This document shows positions 50,929-59,774 of a DNA stretch of 64,000 nt, in pieces. The position numbers and the translations under genes were made by a program. Each line of letters opens with the position of its first letter. Position 1 is the stretch's first letter. The notes beneath the pieces were generated by a model. The model searched no databases, was not told the DNA's origin, and saw nothing but the letters and a program-made list of their open reading frames with translations. Location: NCBI GenBank assembly GCA_963750065.1, contig CAVVPK010000037.1, positions 149,965-213,964 of the forward strand, written 5' to 3'. Source of the DNA: CAVSRC01 sp963750065. Its GTDB lineage: Bacteria; Pseudomonadota; Alphaproteobacteria; Rhizobiales; Kaistiaceae.

Positions 50929-51639
50929 TTACAGAACGACGAACTTCCCAAACATGCCTTGCTTGGCGTGGTCCGGCGTCGGGCAGAGATACCAATAGGT
51001 TCCAGGTTGCTGCGCGACGAACGTTGTTCCAAGCATCGCGTACTGAGCGTTATCGACCGTCTTCTCGCTGCGCCAGGGCAGCAACGGCGTAATCTGGGCC
51101 AATTCCGGTCCCGTCCCCATCATCGACATATACGGATACGGAGGCGCAGCCGTCGTCAGCACGACGCTGTGCTCCATGTTGTCGCCGTAGTCCATGTTGA
51201 CCAGAGCGAGATGGACGGTCGCGCCGCGCGGCACGACAAGCGTCGGGTTGGTCAGACCGTGGACCTCGAAGGTCTGATCGTCGTGATCGGGTTGCACGGC
51301 CACCATGTTGATGGTGATGTCCTTGCCGGCGTAGCTGATTGTGTTGGACTGCTTGTTGACGCTGCCGGCCTCGTCGCCTTCCGCAATGAAGGCGGCAGCC
51401 TGCTTGTGACTCACCACTTCGCCGCCCCAGCCCGGATAGACCGGACGATTGGCGTAGCCGAGCGCCATTCCTGGCCCGACGCCAAAGGCGCCAGCCTGAC
51501 CAGGACTGCCCATCATGGAGCCGGGGCCGTTGCCATAGCCCTCTCCGTAGCCGCCCATCATGCCTTGCGCGCGCACCAGCGCCGCGCCGCCAGCGATCAC
51601 GGCAACAGCCGCCGCGGCCATAAGCAGAGATTTGCGCAT
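50929..51639 (-). CDS. Rusticyanin/sulfocyanin-like blue copper protein
   Basis: The 236-residue protein has a signal peptide (to about residue 24, VRAQ), a Met/Gly-rich stretch with MMGGYGEGYGNGPG and a C-terminal cupredoxin domain. The type 1 copper ligands are visible: H157 in NMEHSVV, C219 in YWYLCPTPDHAKQGMFG, H224 and M229. GLTNPTLVVPRGATVHLALV and the long insert between H157 and C219 resemble rusticyanin. Rusticyanins are high-potential periplasmic electron carriers; the function here is inferred. It is alone on its strand, convergent with the exporter, and has a perfect FNR/FixK box upstream. Confidence 0.85.
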   Translation of the reverse strand: MRKSLLMAAAAVAVIAGGAALVRAQGMMGGYGEGYGNGPGSMMGSPGQAGAFGVGPGMALGYANRPVYPGWGGEVVSHKQAAAFIAEGDEAGSVNKQSNTISYAGKDITINMVAVQPDHDDQTFEVHGLTNPTLVVPRGATVHLALVNMDYGDNMEHSVVLTTAAPPYPYMSMMGTGPELAQITPLLPWRSEKTVDNAQYAMLGTTFVAQQPGTYWYLCPTPDHAKQGMFGKFVVL

Positions 51640-51682
51640 GACTTTGCCTCTTCCGACCGGGTCGCCCACTTTGGATATGCTC

Positions 51683-51724
51683 CAAATACGCTCGCGGCGT
51701 TGTCTGAGAGTTGATGAATATCAA
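51683..51724 (-). promoter_or_regulatory. FNR/FixK box and class II-type promoter of the cupredoxin gene
   Basis: TTGATGAATATCAA (51711-51724) is an exact match to TTGAT-N4-ATCAA, the FNR/FixK consensus. On the minus strand a -10-like TATTTG lies at 51688-51683, which would put the start near 51676 and the box centre about 41 bp upstream, the classical activator position. The gene starts at 51639. The 3' end of the gene on the right faces away, so only the cupredoxin can be the target. Confidence 0.75.
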
Positions 51725-51786
51725 CCTCCTGGCCATCCGCCGAGGCCACCGGGATTGCGATCGCGGGGAAGCGCCTAAGCAGCCGC

Positions 51787-52761
51787 TCAGTGCAGGCTCG
51801 GCCCCTTGAGGAAGCGGTTGCGGTCGCCCGAGGGCACGGTGATGTCGAGCGGGCGGCCGTCGCGGTGCACGGTCATCGGCACCTTGACGCCGGCATCGCC
51901 CAGCGACCAGATCTTGCGGAAGAGGCCCGCCAGACCGGTGACCCGCATGCCGCCGACCGAGAGCACGATGTCGCCCTCGCGCAAGGACCGGCCGGCCGGG
52001 CCCTTGCCGGAGACGCCGGCAATCACCACGCGGTCGTCGACTTCCGTGGCGTAGAGGCCGAGCCAGGGCCGCGGCGGCCGGTTGGGCTGGCCGATGGACA
52101 TCATGTCGTCGAGGATCGGTTTCAGCAGGTCGGTGGGCACGTACATGTTGAGCGGCACGCCCTCGCCCTCGTCGGTCGCCTGCTCGAGTTGCAGCGAGCC
52201 GATGCCGACCAGCCGTCCGTCGCCGCCGATCAAGCCCGTGCCGCCCCAATAGGGGTGCGCCGGGGCGGTGAAGATCGCCTCGTCGAGCAGGTATTCCCAA
52301 TAACCGGCGAATTCCTGGCGGGCGACCACGCGTGCCGCGAGCGAATGGCCGGCGCCGCCGGCACCGGCGGAAACCACCGGCGCGCCCGGCACGGCGTCGT
52401 CCGAATCGCCGAGCTGCAGCGCCGGCACGTCGAGGCGGCCAAGCGCCTGCACGAGGCCGAAGCCGGTGTCCTGGTCGTAGCCGATCGGGGTCGCGGCGAC
52501 GATGCGCCCGTCGGCCAGCGTCAGCCAGATCTCGCTCGCCTCGGTCACCAGATAGCCGATGGTGAGGATCACACCGTCATCGCGGATGATGACGCCGTTG
52601 CCGGTGCGCTCGGTGCCGAGGATGTCGGCGGTGAAGGCGTCCACGGGCACGACCGAGCGGATGCCGACCATGGCCTTCAGCGCGGCTTCGAGGTCGAACC
52701 CATAGTCTTCGGCGTGCGGCGCCACTTCGGGGGGCACCCTCCAGTCGAACGAAACCGCCAT
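51787..52761 (-). CDS. HtrA-like S1C family protein without a catalytic triad
   Basis: The 324-residue protein has a trypsin-like domain (about 45-190) and a PDZ domain (about 225-310). It follows HtrA closely but all triad sites differ: ILTIGYLVTEA where HtrA has ILTNNHV (His lost), DQDTGFGL where Asp is expected, and YWGGTGL in place of GNSGGAL. No signal peptide is seen, so it is probably cytoplasmic. Relatives of this kind occur in other Hyphomicrobiales, so a non-proteolytic scaffold role is likely. The start is ATG 52761. Confidence 0.85.
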   Translation of the reverse strand: MAVSFDWRVPPEVAPHAEDYGFDLEAALKAMVGIRSVVPVDAFTADILGTERTGNGVIIRDDGVILTIGYLVTEASEIWLTLADGRIVAATPIGYDQDTGFGLVQALGRLDVPALQLGDSDDAVPGAPVVSAGAGGAGHSLAARVVARQEFAGYWEYLLDEAIFTAPAHPYWGGTGLIGGDGRLVGIGSLQLEQATDEGEGVPLNMYVPTDLLKPILDDMMSIGQPNRPPRPWLGLYATEVDDRVVIAGVSGKGPAGRSLREGDIVLSVGGMRVTGLAGLFRKIWSLGDAGVKVPMTVHRDGRPLDITVPSGDRNRFLKGPSLH

Positions 52762-52856
52762 GACGCTACTCCTCGGGACGCCTCCTCCCTCAGTTATTCT
52801 ATTTAGGCAATCCGGGCGGGGATGTGGAGGGGTGGGGGAGGAAACGGGCCCTGCTG

Positions 52857-53324
52857 CTAGCCGGCGCCGCGGAACAGCCTTGGGTCGTATGTCGCTTGCA
52901 TCGTGTTGAGGATGCGCACACGCCGCGCATCGAGATGCAGGGGATTCAGGAGGACGTTCTCCGATCTCGGAAGGATGACCGAAGGGACCCGGCGGATTGC
53001 GGTATCTCCGGATTCCAGCCACAGATCGCCCAAAGTGCGCGTGACCGAGAGGTCCGTGCGCCAATCGGGATATCTCAACGAAAGGTCATCTTCGCGAAGC
53101 GGAGAATCGGCAATGTCATCCGGCAGGTCGACTTCAAGAAGCTGATAGGTAGCCGGCAGATCGTCCGCATCGACTTCCAAACCCACCAGGATCTCCAGCA
53201 GAGCCAGCGCCGGATGTTCGGAGAGATACACGACCGGCCGGCCTTCAGTGTGCCAGCGCGCCGATGCCTGCCTGCCGCCTTCGCCGGACAGGTCCGCGTA
53301 ATTGGAGATGCGCCAGATGCGCAC
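52857..53324 (-). CDS. RES-domain toxin
   Basis: The 155-residue protein has the RES features: ARWHTEGRPVVYLSEHPALA (the Arg and the Ser/Glu region) and ALLEILVGLEVDADDLP. RES toxins degrade NAD+ by phosphorolysis or hydrolysis and halt growth unless neutralised. It lies 12 bp downstream of the antitoxin gene on the same strand, the usual order for RES-Xre modules. Confidence 0.9.
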   Translation of the reverse strand: MRIWRISNYADLSGEGGRQASARWHTEGRPVVYLSEHPALALLEILVGLEVDADDLPATYQLLEVDLPDDIADSPLREDDLSLRYPDWRTDLSVTRTLGDLWLESGDTAIRRVPSVILPRSENVLLNPLHLDARRVRILNTMQATYDPRLFRGAG

Positions 53325-53336
53325 GGCCCGCCGCGC

Positions 53337-53771
53337 TCAGGCCACCATGCCAAAGTCGATACGCCGCAGCATCTCCTCGACCACGCGGGCACCCGCTTCG
53401 CTGCCCAGGAAGGCCAGCGGCGTCTCTCCGTCGAGTTGGCGCTTGGGTTTGCGCAGCCAACGATTGGCCTTGTCGGCGCTATCGAAGACGCGCGCGGCAA
53501 GGCTGGCTACCCGTTCCAGGCGCAGCGCCTTGTCGGTTTCCTCGACCGACAGCGGCTCGTTTGCCGCCTGGCGGCGCGCCAGCGTGCGCTTCGGTACGAC
53601 AAGTGCGTGGATTTCGGCCTGCGAATAGCCCTGCTTGGCAAGCATGCCGAGGGCGGCCGGAGCGGCGCGAATCAGGGGGGACTTGGGCAGCGCCGCGCTT
53701 GCGATTTCGTGCACGATCACCGCCCCTGCCTCGGCCGCCGATTCTTGTGCGGAGTGTTTGTGAGAAGCCAT
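53337..53771 (-). CDS. Xre/MbcA/ParS-type antitoxin
   Basis: The 144-residue protein has a helical N-terminus and the MbcA/ParS/Xre toxin-binding domain at the end: RVFDSADKANRWLRKPKRQL, ETPLAFLGSEAGARVVEEML and RRIDFGM. It binds and inhibits the downstream RES toxin and probably represses the operon. ATG 53771 is preferred over 53810. A candidate operator lies just upstream. Confidence 0.9.
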   Translation of the reverse strand: MASHKHSAQESAAEAGAVIVHEIASAALPKSPLIRAAPAALGMLAKQGYSQAEIHALVVPKRTLARRQAANEPLSVEETDKALRLERVASLAARVFDSADKANRWLRKPKRQLDGETPLAFLGSEAGARVVEEMLRRIDFGMVA

Positions 53772-53776
53772 GTTGG

Positions 53777-53809
53777 TGCCATATGCCGCGTTTCCTTGAC
53801 AATATGGCA
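53777..53809. promoter_or_regulatory. Candidate operator of the RES-Xre module
   Basis: TGCCATAT (53777-53784) and ATATGGCA (53802-53809) form a perfect 8-bp inverted repeat with 17 bp between, 5 bp upstream of the antitoxin ATG. Toxin-antitoxin operons are generally autoregulated at such sites. Confidence 0.55.
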
Positions 53810-53957
53810 TCGCGGGTGCGGTTTGTCGAGGTCACGCTTCCCGATATCGCTGCCCCTCTGCCGCCCCCTTCACATGGCTGTCACAGCCCGTATAGACTAT
53901 GCGCTGCACCGGAGGCCCTAACCTCCGGGCATTACGGATAGAATTGGGAAGGCGTCA

Positions 53958-54515
53958 GTGAATATCGCTGTCTCGCCGGGGTCCAATCCGGCGCTGGTGC
54001 TCAATGCGGACTATCGGCCGCTCAGCTATTATCCGCTGTCGCTGTGGTCGTGGCAGGACGCCATCAAGGCGGTGTTCCTGGAGCGCGTGAACATCGTCTC
54101 GGAATACGAGACGGCGGTGCGCAGCCCGTCCTTCTCGATGAAGCTGCCCTCGGTGGTGTCGCTGAAGACCTACGTCAAACCGGCGCGCCACCCGGCGTTC
54201 ACGCGCTTCAACGTGTTCCTGCGCGACCGCTTCGCCTGCCAGTATTGCGGCACGCGCGAGGACCTGACCTTCGATCATCTGATCCCGAGATCGCGCGGCG
54301 GCCAGACGACGTGGGACAACGTCGTCGCCGCCTGCTCGTCATGCAATCTGAGGAAGGGCGGACTGAGTACCAGGGAGGCGCGCATGTGGCCGTCGCAGAT
54401 GCCCTTCCAGCCGACCGTGGCGCAGCTCCACAATAACGGCCGCCATTTCCCGCCGAACTACCTGCACGAATCGTGGATGGATTACCTCTACTGGGATACC
54501 GAGCTGGAGCCGTAG
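53958..54515 (+). CDS. HNH endonuclease family protein
   Basis: The 185-residue protein starts at GTG 53958 and contains NPALVLNADYRPLSYYPLSL and a classical HNH zinc motif: CQYCGTRED, then LTFDHLIPRSRGG (catalytic His) and NVVAACSSCNLRKGG. This HNH protein is widely conserved as a chromosomal gene in alphaproteobacteria; its target is unknown. The second copy of the ~500-bp repeat starts 42 bp after its stop. Confidence 0.93.
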   Translation: MNIAVSPGSNPALVLNADYRPLSYYPLSLWSWQDAIKAVFLERVNIVSEYETAVRSPSFSMKLPSVVSLKTYVKPARHPAFTRFNVFLRDRFACQYCGTREDLTFDHLIPRSRGGQTTWDNVVAACSSCNLRKGGLSTREARMWPSQMPFQPTVAQLHNNGRHFPPNYLHESWMDYLYWDTELEP

Positions 54516-54557
54516 TTCCGGGCCTGCAAGGGCCCCAACAGCCGCACCGGGTGTGCC

Positions 54558-55050
54558 CTCGAAAATACTTATCCCCGGTCCCCGAACTGCCCCCATATTG
54601 ATCACATCCCCGCCCGCGAAGGGGCGCGCTCATGAGGCGTTCTGTGCGCGGGGCGGGGTGCGGCGCCCGCGCGTCGAGACCGCATCTCGGCACTCGGGAC
54701 GCCCCGGCCAGGACCGTCGGCACTACGACCGGCCGTCCCGCCATGCCCCGGTTCCGCCGGGCGTGTGGTGTAAGCGACCTCAGGCGGAGGCTGCCGCGAA
54801 GCGCCTTCGCCGAATAAACCTGGCCGGGCGTGTTTCAGGACGCCGCGGCGGGCGCTCGGGTCGAGCGCCCCCATTTTCGCGGACTACCCGCACGGCATTC
54901 GCCGGGCGCCCGCCACCCCCTCGCCACAAGAGGCGAGGAGCGCCGCAAGAGACCGAGGAGGGCCGAAGGCCCGACCGGGATCGAACAAAGCGGCGCGACA
55001 GGGAAGCAAGAAATGTTCATAGCCCGGAGCCAATCGCTCGCGGGAATGCG
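54558..55050. repeat. ~500-bp structured dispersed repeat, copy 2
   Basis: It repeats the landmarks of copy 1 (1669-2186) in the same order: AAAATACTTATCCCC, GCCCCCATATTG, a GGGCGCTCG/CGAGCGCCC hairpin, GGGCGCCCGCCA, CCTCGCC/GGCGAGG around ACAAGA, a GGCCGAAGGCC hairpin, and GACAGGGAAGCA with GAAATGTTCAT at the end. Hairpin arms changed between copies keep pairing; for example CCTCGCC here faces CCTCGTCTC in copy 1 against the same GAGGCGAGG. It fills the gap between the HNH gene and the DUF389 gene. No credible gene lies in it. Confidence 0.65.
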
Positions 55051-55137
55051 ATTGTTTGACTTTTCAACAGTGTGGCCTGTGGCCGGCGATTGCTATACTG
55101 CCACAATGCGTCCGCGTTCCGACGATTGCTGAGGACC

Positions 55138-56184
55138 ATGGCGTTCAAGCTGATCGAGGTGGCGACACCGGAGGACCGCGTCCAGGCGGTGATTGCGGTC
55201 GCCGAGGAACTTGGCATCGACGACGTCCAGAAGGCGCCGGCGCCGATGGAAGACGGCCGCTGGTCGATCCGGCTGGTGGTCGGCGAAATCGATCGCCAGG
55301 GCCTGCTCGACCGGCTGCAAGGCGCGCTCGGCAAATCGGAGAACTGGCGCATCGTCATGCTGCCGACCGATGCCGTCATCCCGTTCGAAGAGCCGGAGGC
55401 GGAAAAGAAGCCGGAAAAAGAAGAAGCGGACGCTGGCCAGGAGGAGGACGAGAAGAAGAAGCAGGAGGAGCAGGCGCGCGCCTCGCGCGAGGAACTCTAT
55501 CACCTGGTCGAGGGCGGCGTGCGCATGGACAGCAATTTCATGCTGCTCGTGTTCCTGTCGACGGTGGTCGCTTCGGTCGGCCTCGAGCAGGACAGCGTCG
55601 CCATCCTGATCGGCGCCATGGTCATCGCGCCGCTGCTCGGGCCGAACGTCGCCTTCGCCTTCGGCGCCGCCATCGGCGACCGCACGCTGATGCTCGCGGC
55701 CGGCAAGTCGGGTGTGCTCGGCGTGGTGTTCAGCGTCGCGATCGCCGGGGCGCTGGCCTATCTGATTGCCCCCAACATCGCCAGCCACGAGCTCCTGGCG
55801 CGCACCTCGGTCGATTATGCCGGCATCGCGCTGGCGCTCGCCTCGGGTGCCGCCGCGGCGCTCTCGGTCACCACCGGCCTGTCGAGCACGCTGGTCGGCG
55901 TTATGGTCGCCGTCGCCCTGCTGCCGCCGGCCGTGACGGTGGGCATCATGCTGGCGGCCGGCCGCATGAACCTCGCTGTCGGCGCCGCCATGCTGCTGGT
56001 CGCCAACATTGCCTGCGTGAACCTGGCGGCGCAGCTTGTCTTCCTGGTCAAGGGCATCAAGCCGAGGACCTGGTCCGAGCGAAAGAGCGCGCGGCACGCG
56101 GTCACCGTCAACATCGCCACCTGGATCGCGCTCATCGCCGTTCTGCTCGGCATTATCGCATGGCGCCAGGCAGCGGCGGGTTGA
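55138..56184 (+). CDS. DUF389 (TIGR00341-like) membrane protein
   Basis: The 348-residue protein has a cytoplasmic ferredoxin-like N-terminus (about 1-80), a Lys/Glu-rich charged linker (about 85-120) and six or more membrane helices, with VEGGVRMDSNFMLLVFLSTV, DSVAILIGAMVIAPLLGPNV and GVMVAVALLPPAVTVGIML, the DUF389 hallmarks. Function unknown. ATG 55138 follows the repeat copy by about 90 bp. It converges with the beta-mannosidase 7 bp downstream. Confidence 0.9.
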   Translation: MAFKLIEVATPEDRVQAVIAVAEELGIDDVQKAPAPMEDGRWSIRLVVGEIDRQGLLDRLQGALGKSENWRIVMLPTDAVIPFEEPEAEKKPEKEEADAGQEEDEKKKQEEQARASREELYHLVEGGVRMDSNFMLLVFLSTVVASVGLEQDSVAILIGAMVIAPLLGPNVAFAFGAAIGDRTLMLAAGKSGVLGVVFSVAIAGALAYLIAPNIASHELLARTSVDYAGIALALASGAAAALSVTTGLSSTLVGVMVAVALLPPAVTVGIMLAAGRMNLAVGAAMLLVANIACVNLAAQLVFLVKGIKPRTWSERKSARHAVTVNIATWIALIAVLLGIIAWRQAAAG

Positions 56185-56191
56185 GCGCGCT

Positions 56192-58628
56192 TCAGCGATA
56201 GGTCGCCGCGAGGTGGCTGAGCGCCACGTCGGATACGCCGGGCAGGCGCCCGTCGAATGAGCGGAAGGTCAGCCGGCGGGTCTCGCCGGGCAGAAGCAGG
56301 ATACTGGCATCGTCGAAGGCGCCGGCGAATTCGGAGGCCTCGGGCTTGACGAAGAAGGCCGGCGCATCGGCGCTGAGCACGAAGCTGCCGGGCGCGTCGC
56401 CGGCTTGCAGCGTCACTGCCGCCTCCGGCAGGTCGAGGCGTTTGGGCTTGTCGGGAAAGACGAGGAGGCGGAGGAGGGGGTCGTAATTCTCCGCGCCGGC
56501 CACGCGGCCGTCGATGACATGGACGAGACCGGCCGAGGGCATGGGAACGGCGGCGATTTCGACGGCGCGGTCGCCCGGTATCTCGGCCGTATGGATCGTC
56601 TCCTGCAGCGTCGCGTTGTCGCCGGTGATGGTCCTCACGCGCGCCTCGACCAGCGCCGGCATCTGTCTGTCGTTCAGCCCCGAGAGCCTGAGCAGGCCCT
56701 CGTCGATGTGCGCGGAGAGCGCCAGCGGGGCGAAGAAGCGGCGGGCATGATAGTGCAGCGTCTTCCAGCCGATGGCGTGGTCGAGGCTCGACCACGACAC
56801 CGCCGGCCAGACGTCGTTGAGCTGCCAGTAGAGTGCGCCCATCGCATGCGGCTTGAGGCTGCGCCAGAAGCGCACCGCGGTTTCGATCGCCAGCGCCTGC
56901 TGGAGCTGACTCAGATAGAGGAAATTTTCGAAGCTGGTCGGCATGCGGAAATAGCGCGTCATCGTCTCGACGATGCGACCGTTGCCGGCGGGGTCGCGCT
57001 GGTGCCATTCCATCACCGGCGACATGGCGTTCCACTCGCGCTCTTCGGCAAAGCGGCGGATGTCGTGCATGGTCGGGAAGGACTGGAAGCCGAACTCGGA
57101 GCAGAAGCGCGGGCGGACGTCGTAATAGTGCTCGAAGTCGCGGTTCTCGTGCCAGACCGACCAGAAATGCATGTCGCCGGACGAGTCGTCGTGCCAGGCG
57201 TCGCCATAGTCGAGCTTGCCCGAGCAGGGCGAGGAGGGCCAGAAGGTGCGGCTGGCATCGCTATCCTCGACCGCCTGTTCGATCACCCGGTTAAGCCGGT
57301 CGTAATTGACCAGATAGCGATCGCGGTTCTTCTTCGAAACGTCATACCAGGTCAGCGAGCCGATCACCTCGTTGTCGCCGCACCAGATGGCAATCGAGGC
57401 ATGCGAGGCGAGCCGCTTCACCTGATAGCGCACCTCGGCATCGACCTGGGCCAGGAACTCCGGCGTCGAAGGGTACTGCGAGCAGGCGAACATCATGTCC
57501 TGCCAGACCAGCAGGCCAAGTTCGTCGCAGAGCTCGTAGAAGGCGTCGAACTCGTAGAAACCGCCGCCCCAGACGCGGATCATGTTCATGTTGGCGGCGA
57601 CCGCCTCGCCAAGCAGGCGGGCGATGCGCCCGCGCGTGATGCGGCTGGGGAGCGCGTCGGCCGGGATCCAGTTGGCGCCCTTGGCGAAGATGGGCACGTC
57701 GTTGACCTCGAAGGTCATCGAGGCGCCAGCCGCGTCCGGCTCGTTGATGAGCCGCAGCTTCCTGAGGCCGATGCGCTTCTGGATGCGGTCGCCGGGAATG
57801 GTGACGCTGGCGTCGTAGAGGGGCTGATCGCCGGTGCCGGCAGGCCACCAGAGCAGCGGTTCTGCGACGGTCAGGCCGAGATCGATGCCGCCGCCGTTTG
57901 CGTGCGTCACCATGGCTTCGCCCTCGACTTCCCTGTCGTCGAAAGTGAAGACCACCGGAACCGCGCCGTCCCTCAGCGCCGCCAATTCGACATGTGCGGT
58001 CACCGTGACCGAACCGTCGTCGTGATGATCCTGGCGGATGACCGCATGTTCGATGCGCGCGTCGTCGAAGAGGCACAGCTTCGGTTCGGCATAGATGCCG
58101 AGCACCATCAGGCACGGGCCCCAGTCCCAGCCGCCGTGGCACTGCGCCTTGCGCAGCATATTGAGGTCGGGGACCAGGTTGTTCTTGGTGTGCGGGATCG
58201 GGAAGGGCTGTCTCGCCGCCCGCGCGCTTGCTTCCTTGGTCGCCGAGCGGAAGCGGATGGCAATGGCGTTCTCGCCGGGGCGCACGATGCCGGAAAGGTC
58301 GATGCGGTGGCGGATGAAGCTCGAACTCGATGCTGGCGACCGCCGTGCCGTTGACCGTGACCTCGGCGACGGTATCGACGAATTCGAGGTCGAGCACCGG
58401 CCATTTGCCGGCAAGCGCGCCGGCCGGGAGGTCGAACGAGCGGCGGATTTCCCATTCCGCCTCATGCACCCACTGCACCGCCGCCTCGTTGGTGCCAACC
58501 ATGGGGTCGGGGATGCGGCCGGCGGCGATCAGAGCGGAATGGACGTCGCCGGGGATGGGGCAGGGCGCTATCGGCCCGCCGCCGGCGTCATAGAGCGTCC
58601 ACGGACCGGCAAGCGATACCTCTGTCAT
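56192..58628 (-). pseudogene. Beta-mannosidase (GH2), interrupted by a +1 frameshift
   Basis: The intact protein would be about 810 residues. From ATG 58628 the frame reads LAGPWTLYDAGGG, PGDVHSALIAAGRIPDP and VTVNGTAVASIEFE, then breaks at about 58317-58331; the rest continues one base later from FIRHRIDLSGIVRPGENAIA to the stop at 56192. The catalytic acid/base Glu is in IWCGDNEVIG and the nucleophile in CSEFGFQSFP, so both lie in the 3' part. Beta-mannosidases cleave terminal beta-mannose from oligosaccharides. One extra base in ATCGAGTTCGAGC explains the shift; assembly error or genuine decay. Confidence 0.85.
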
Positions 58629-58679
58629 GCGGGCTTTCCGAAGGCGTTGGCGATGGGGCGGGCATGCCCGCTGGGCAGC

Positions 58680-59505
58680 TTAGCCCATCGAGGCCCAGGC
58701 GCCGACCAGGCGCGGCAAGATCAGGCAATTGTCGCCGGCAACCGCGGCCGCGCGCAGGCGGGCCGCCAGCGTGGGCGGGTCGACTTCCGCCGCCGTAGCG
58801 ATCCCGTGCGCCGCGACGGCGGGCAGCAGGGTGTGCAGCGCCTGGGCTGCAAAATCGTAGGCGATGGCGTCGGGGCCGCTCTCGATGCGGCAGGTGCCGT
58901 GCAGGCGTGGATCGAGCCCGGCGGCGCGGAAGGTGTGGTGGAGCAGCGAGCCCATGTTCGGCTCGACGCCGACCTTGCGATAGGTCTGAACGATCCAGTC
59001 AACGCACTGCGTCATCAGCGGCAGTTCGGGCACGGTGGACGATTTCGGAAATGTCCATCTCGATGAAGGCGATGATGGCCTTGGGCTTGCTGAAGCGGAT
59101 CGCGGTCTTGATGACGGCAACCGGATCGGGGACATGCATGAGAATGAAGCGGCCGACGACGGCGTCATAGGCCTCTTCCGTCCGGTAGGCGTAGATATTT
59201 GCTTCCTCGAACTCGAGCCAGCCAAAGCCGGCATGAGCGGCGCGGGCGCGGGCCGAGGGCAGGGCGGCGGCGGCATTGTCGATGCCGAGGACACGGCCGG
59301 CGGGGCCGACCATCTCGGCCGCGATCATCGATACGTCGCCGACGCCGCAACCAATGTCGAGCACGCGCATGCCGGGAGCAATGCCGGCCCGCCGCAGCAT
59401 GTCGCGGGTATCGTCGCCGAAGATCTGCGCCTGATGCTCAAGCCTGGCGAGTTCCGCCTCGGAGTGGCCGAGGATGTATTGCTGTGAATCCGTCTTCTGA
59501 TCCAT
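58680..59505 (-). pseudogene. Class I SAM-dependent methyltransferase, interrupted by a +1 frameshift
   Basis: From ATG 59505 the protein reads DSQQYILGHSEAELARLEHQ, then RVLDIGCGVGDVSMIAAEMV and GRVLGIDNAAAALP, a typical SAM site. At about 59037-59052 the frame breaks after FIEMDIS; STVPELPLMTQCVDWIVQTY continues one base later and runs to 58680. The extra base lies at GAAATCG, an A run. The repaired length is about 274 residues. Substrate unknown; relatives occur widely in Hyphomicrobiales as class I methyltransferases. Confidence 0.8.
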
Positions 59506-59774
59506 CTGTCCGTCCGCTCGCGGGTCGATATCACCTATAGTGGAAGTGGTTGGCGCGGGCCATTGGACATACTTGCGCACTGGCCGGCCGCTCCATGCCG
59601 ATACCAGACGGTGCCGGAGCGCAATGCGAATCGCGCGATGAAGCCGCCCAATCCACGGAAAACACAGACTATTCTTAAGCTTTTATAAGCTTGTCCGCAT
59701 TAGGTTGCTGTCAAACTTCCGGGCACTTGGCCGTGACGGGGCCGGCCGGATTTCCCTTTATGAGGAGAGCGCCC

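Noticed and set aside
54632..54820. Small ORFs inside the two ~500-bp repeat blocks (also at 1755-2200).
   Set aside because: Reading frames are not conserved between copies, while hairpin pairing is; composition is Arg/Pro/Gly-rich.
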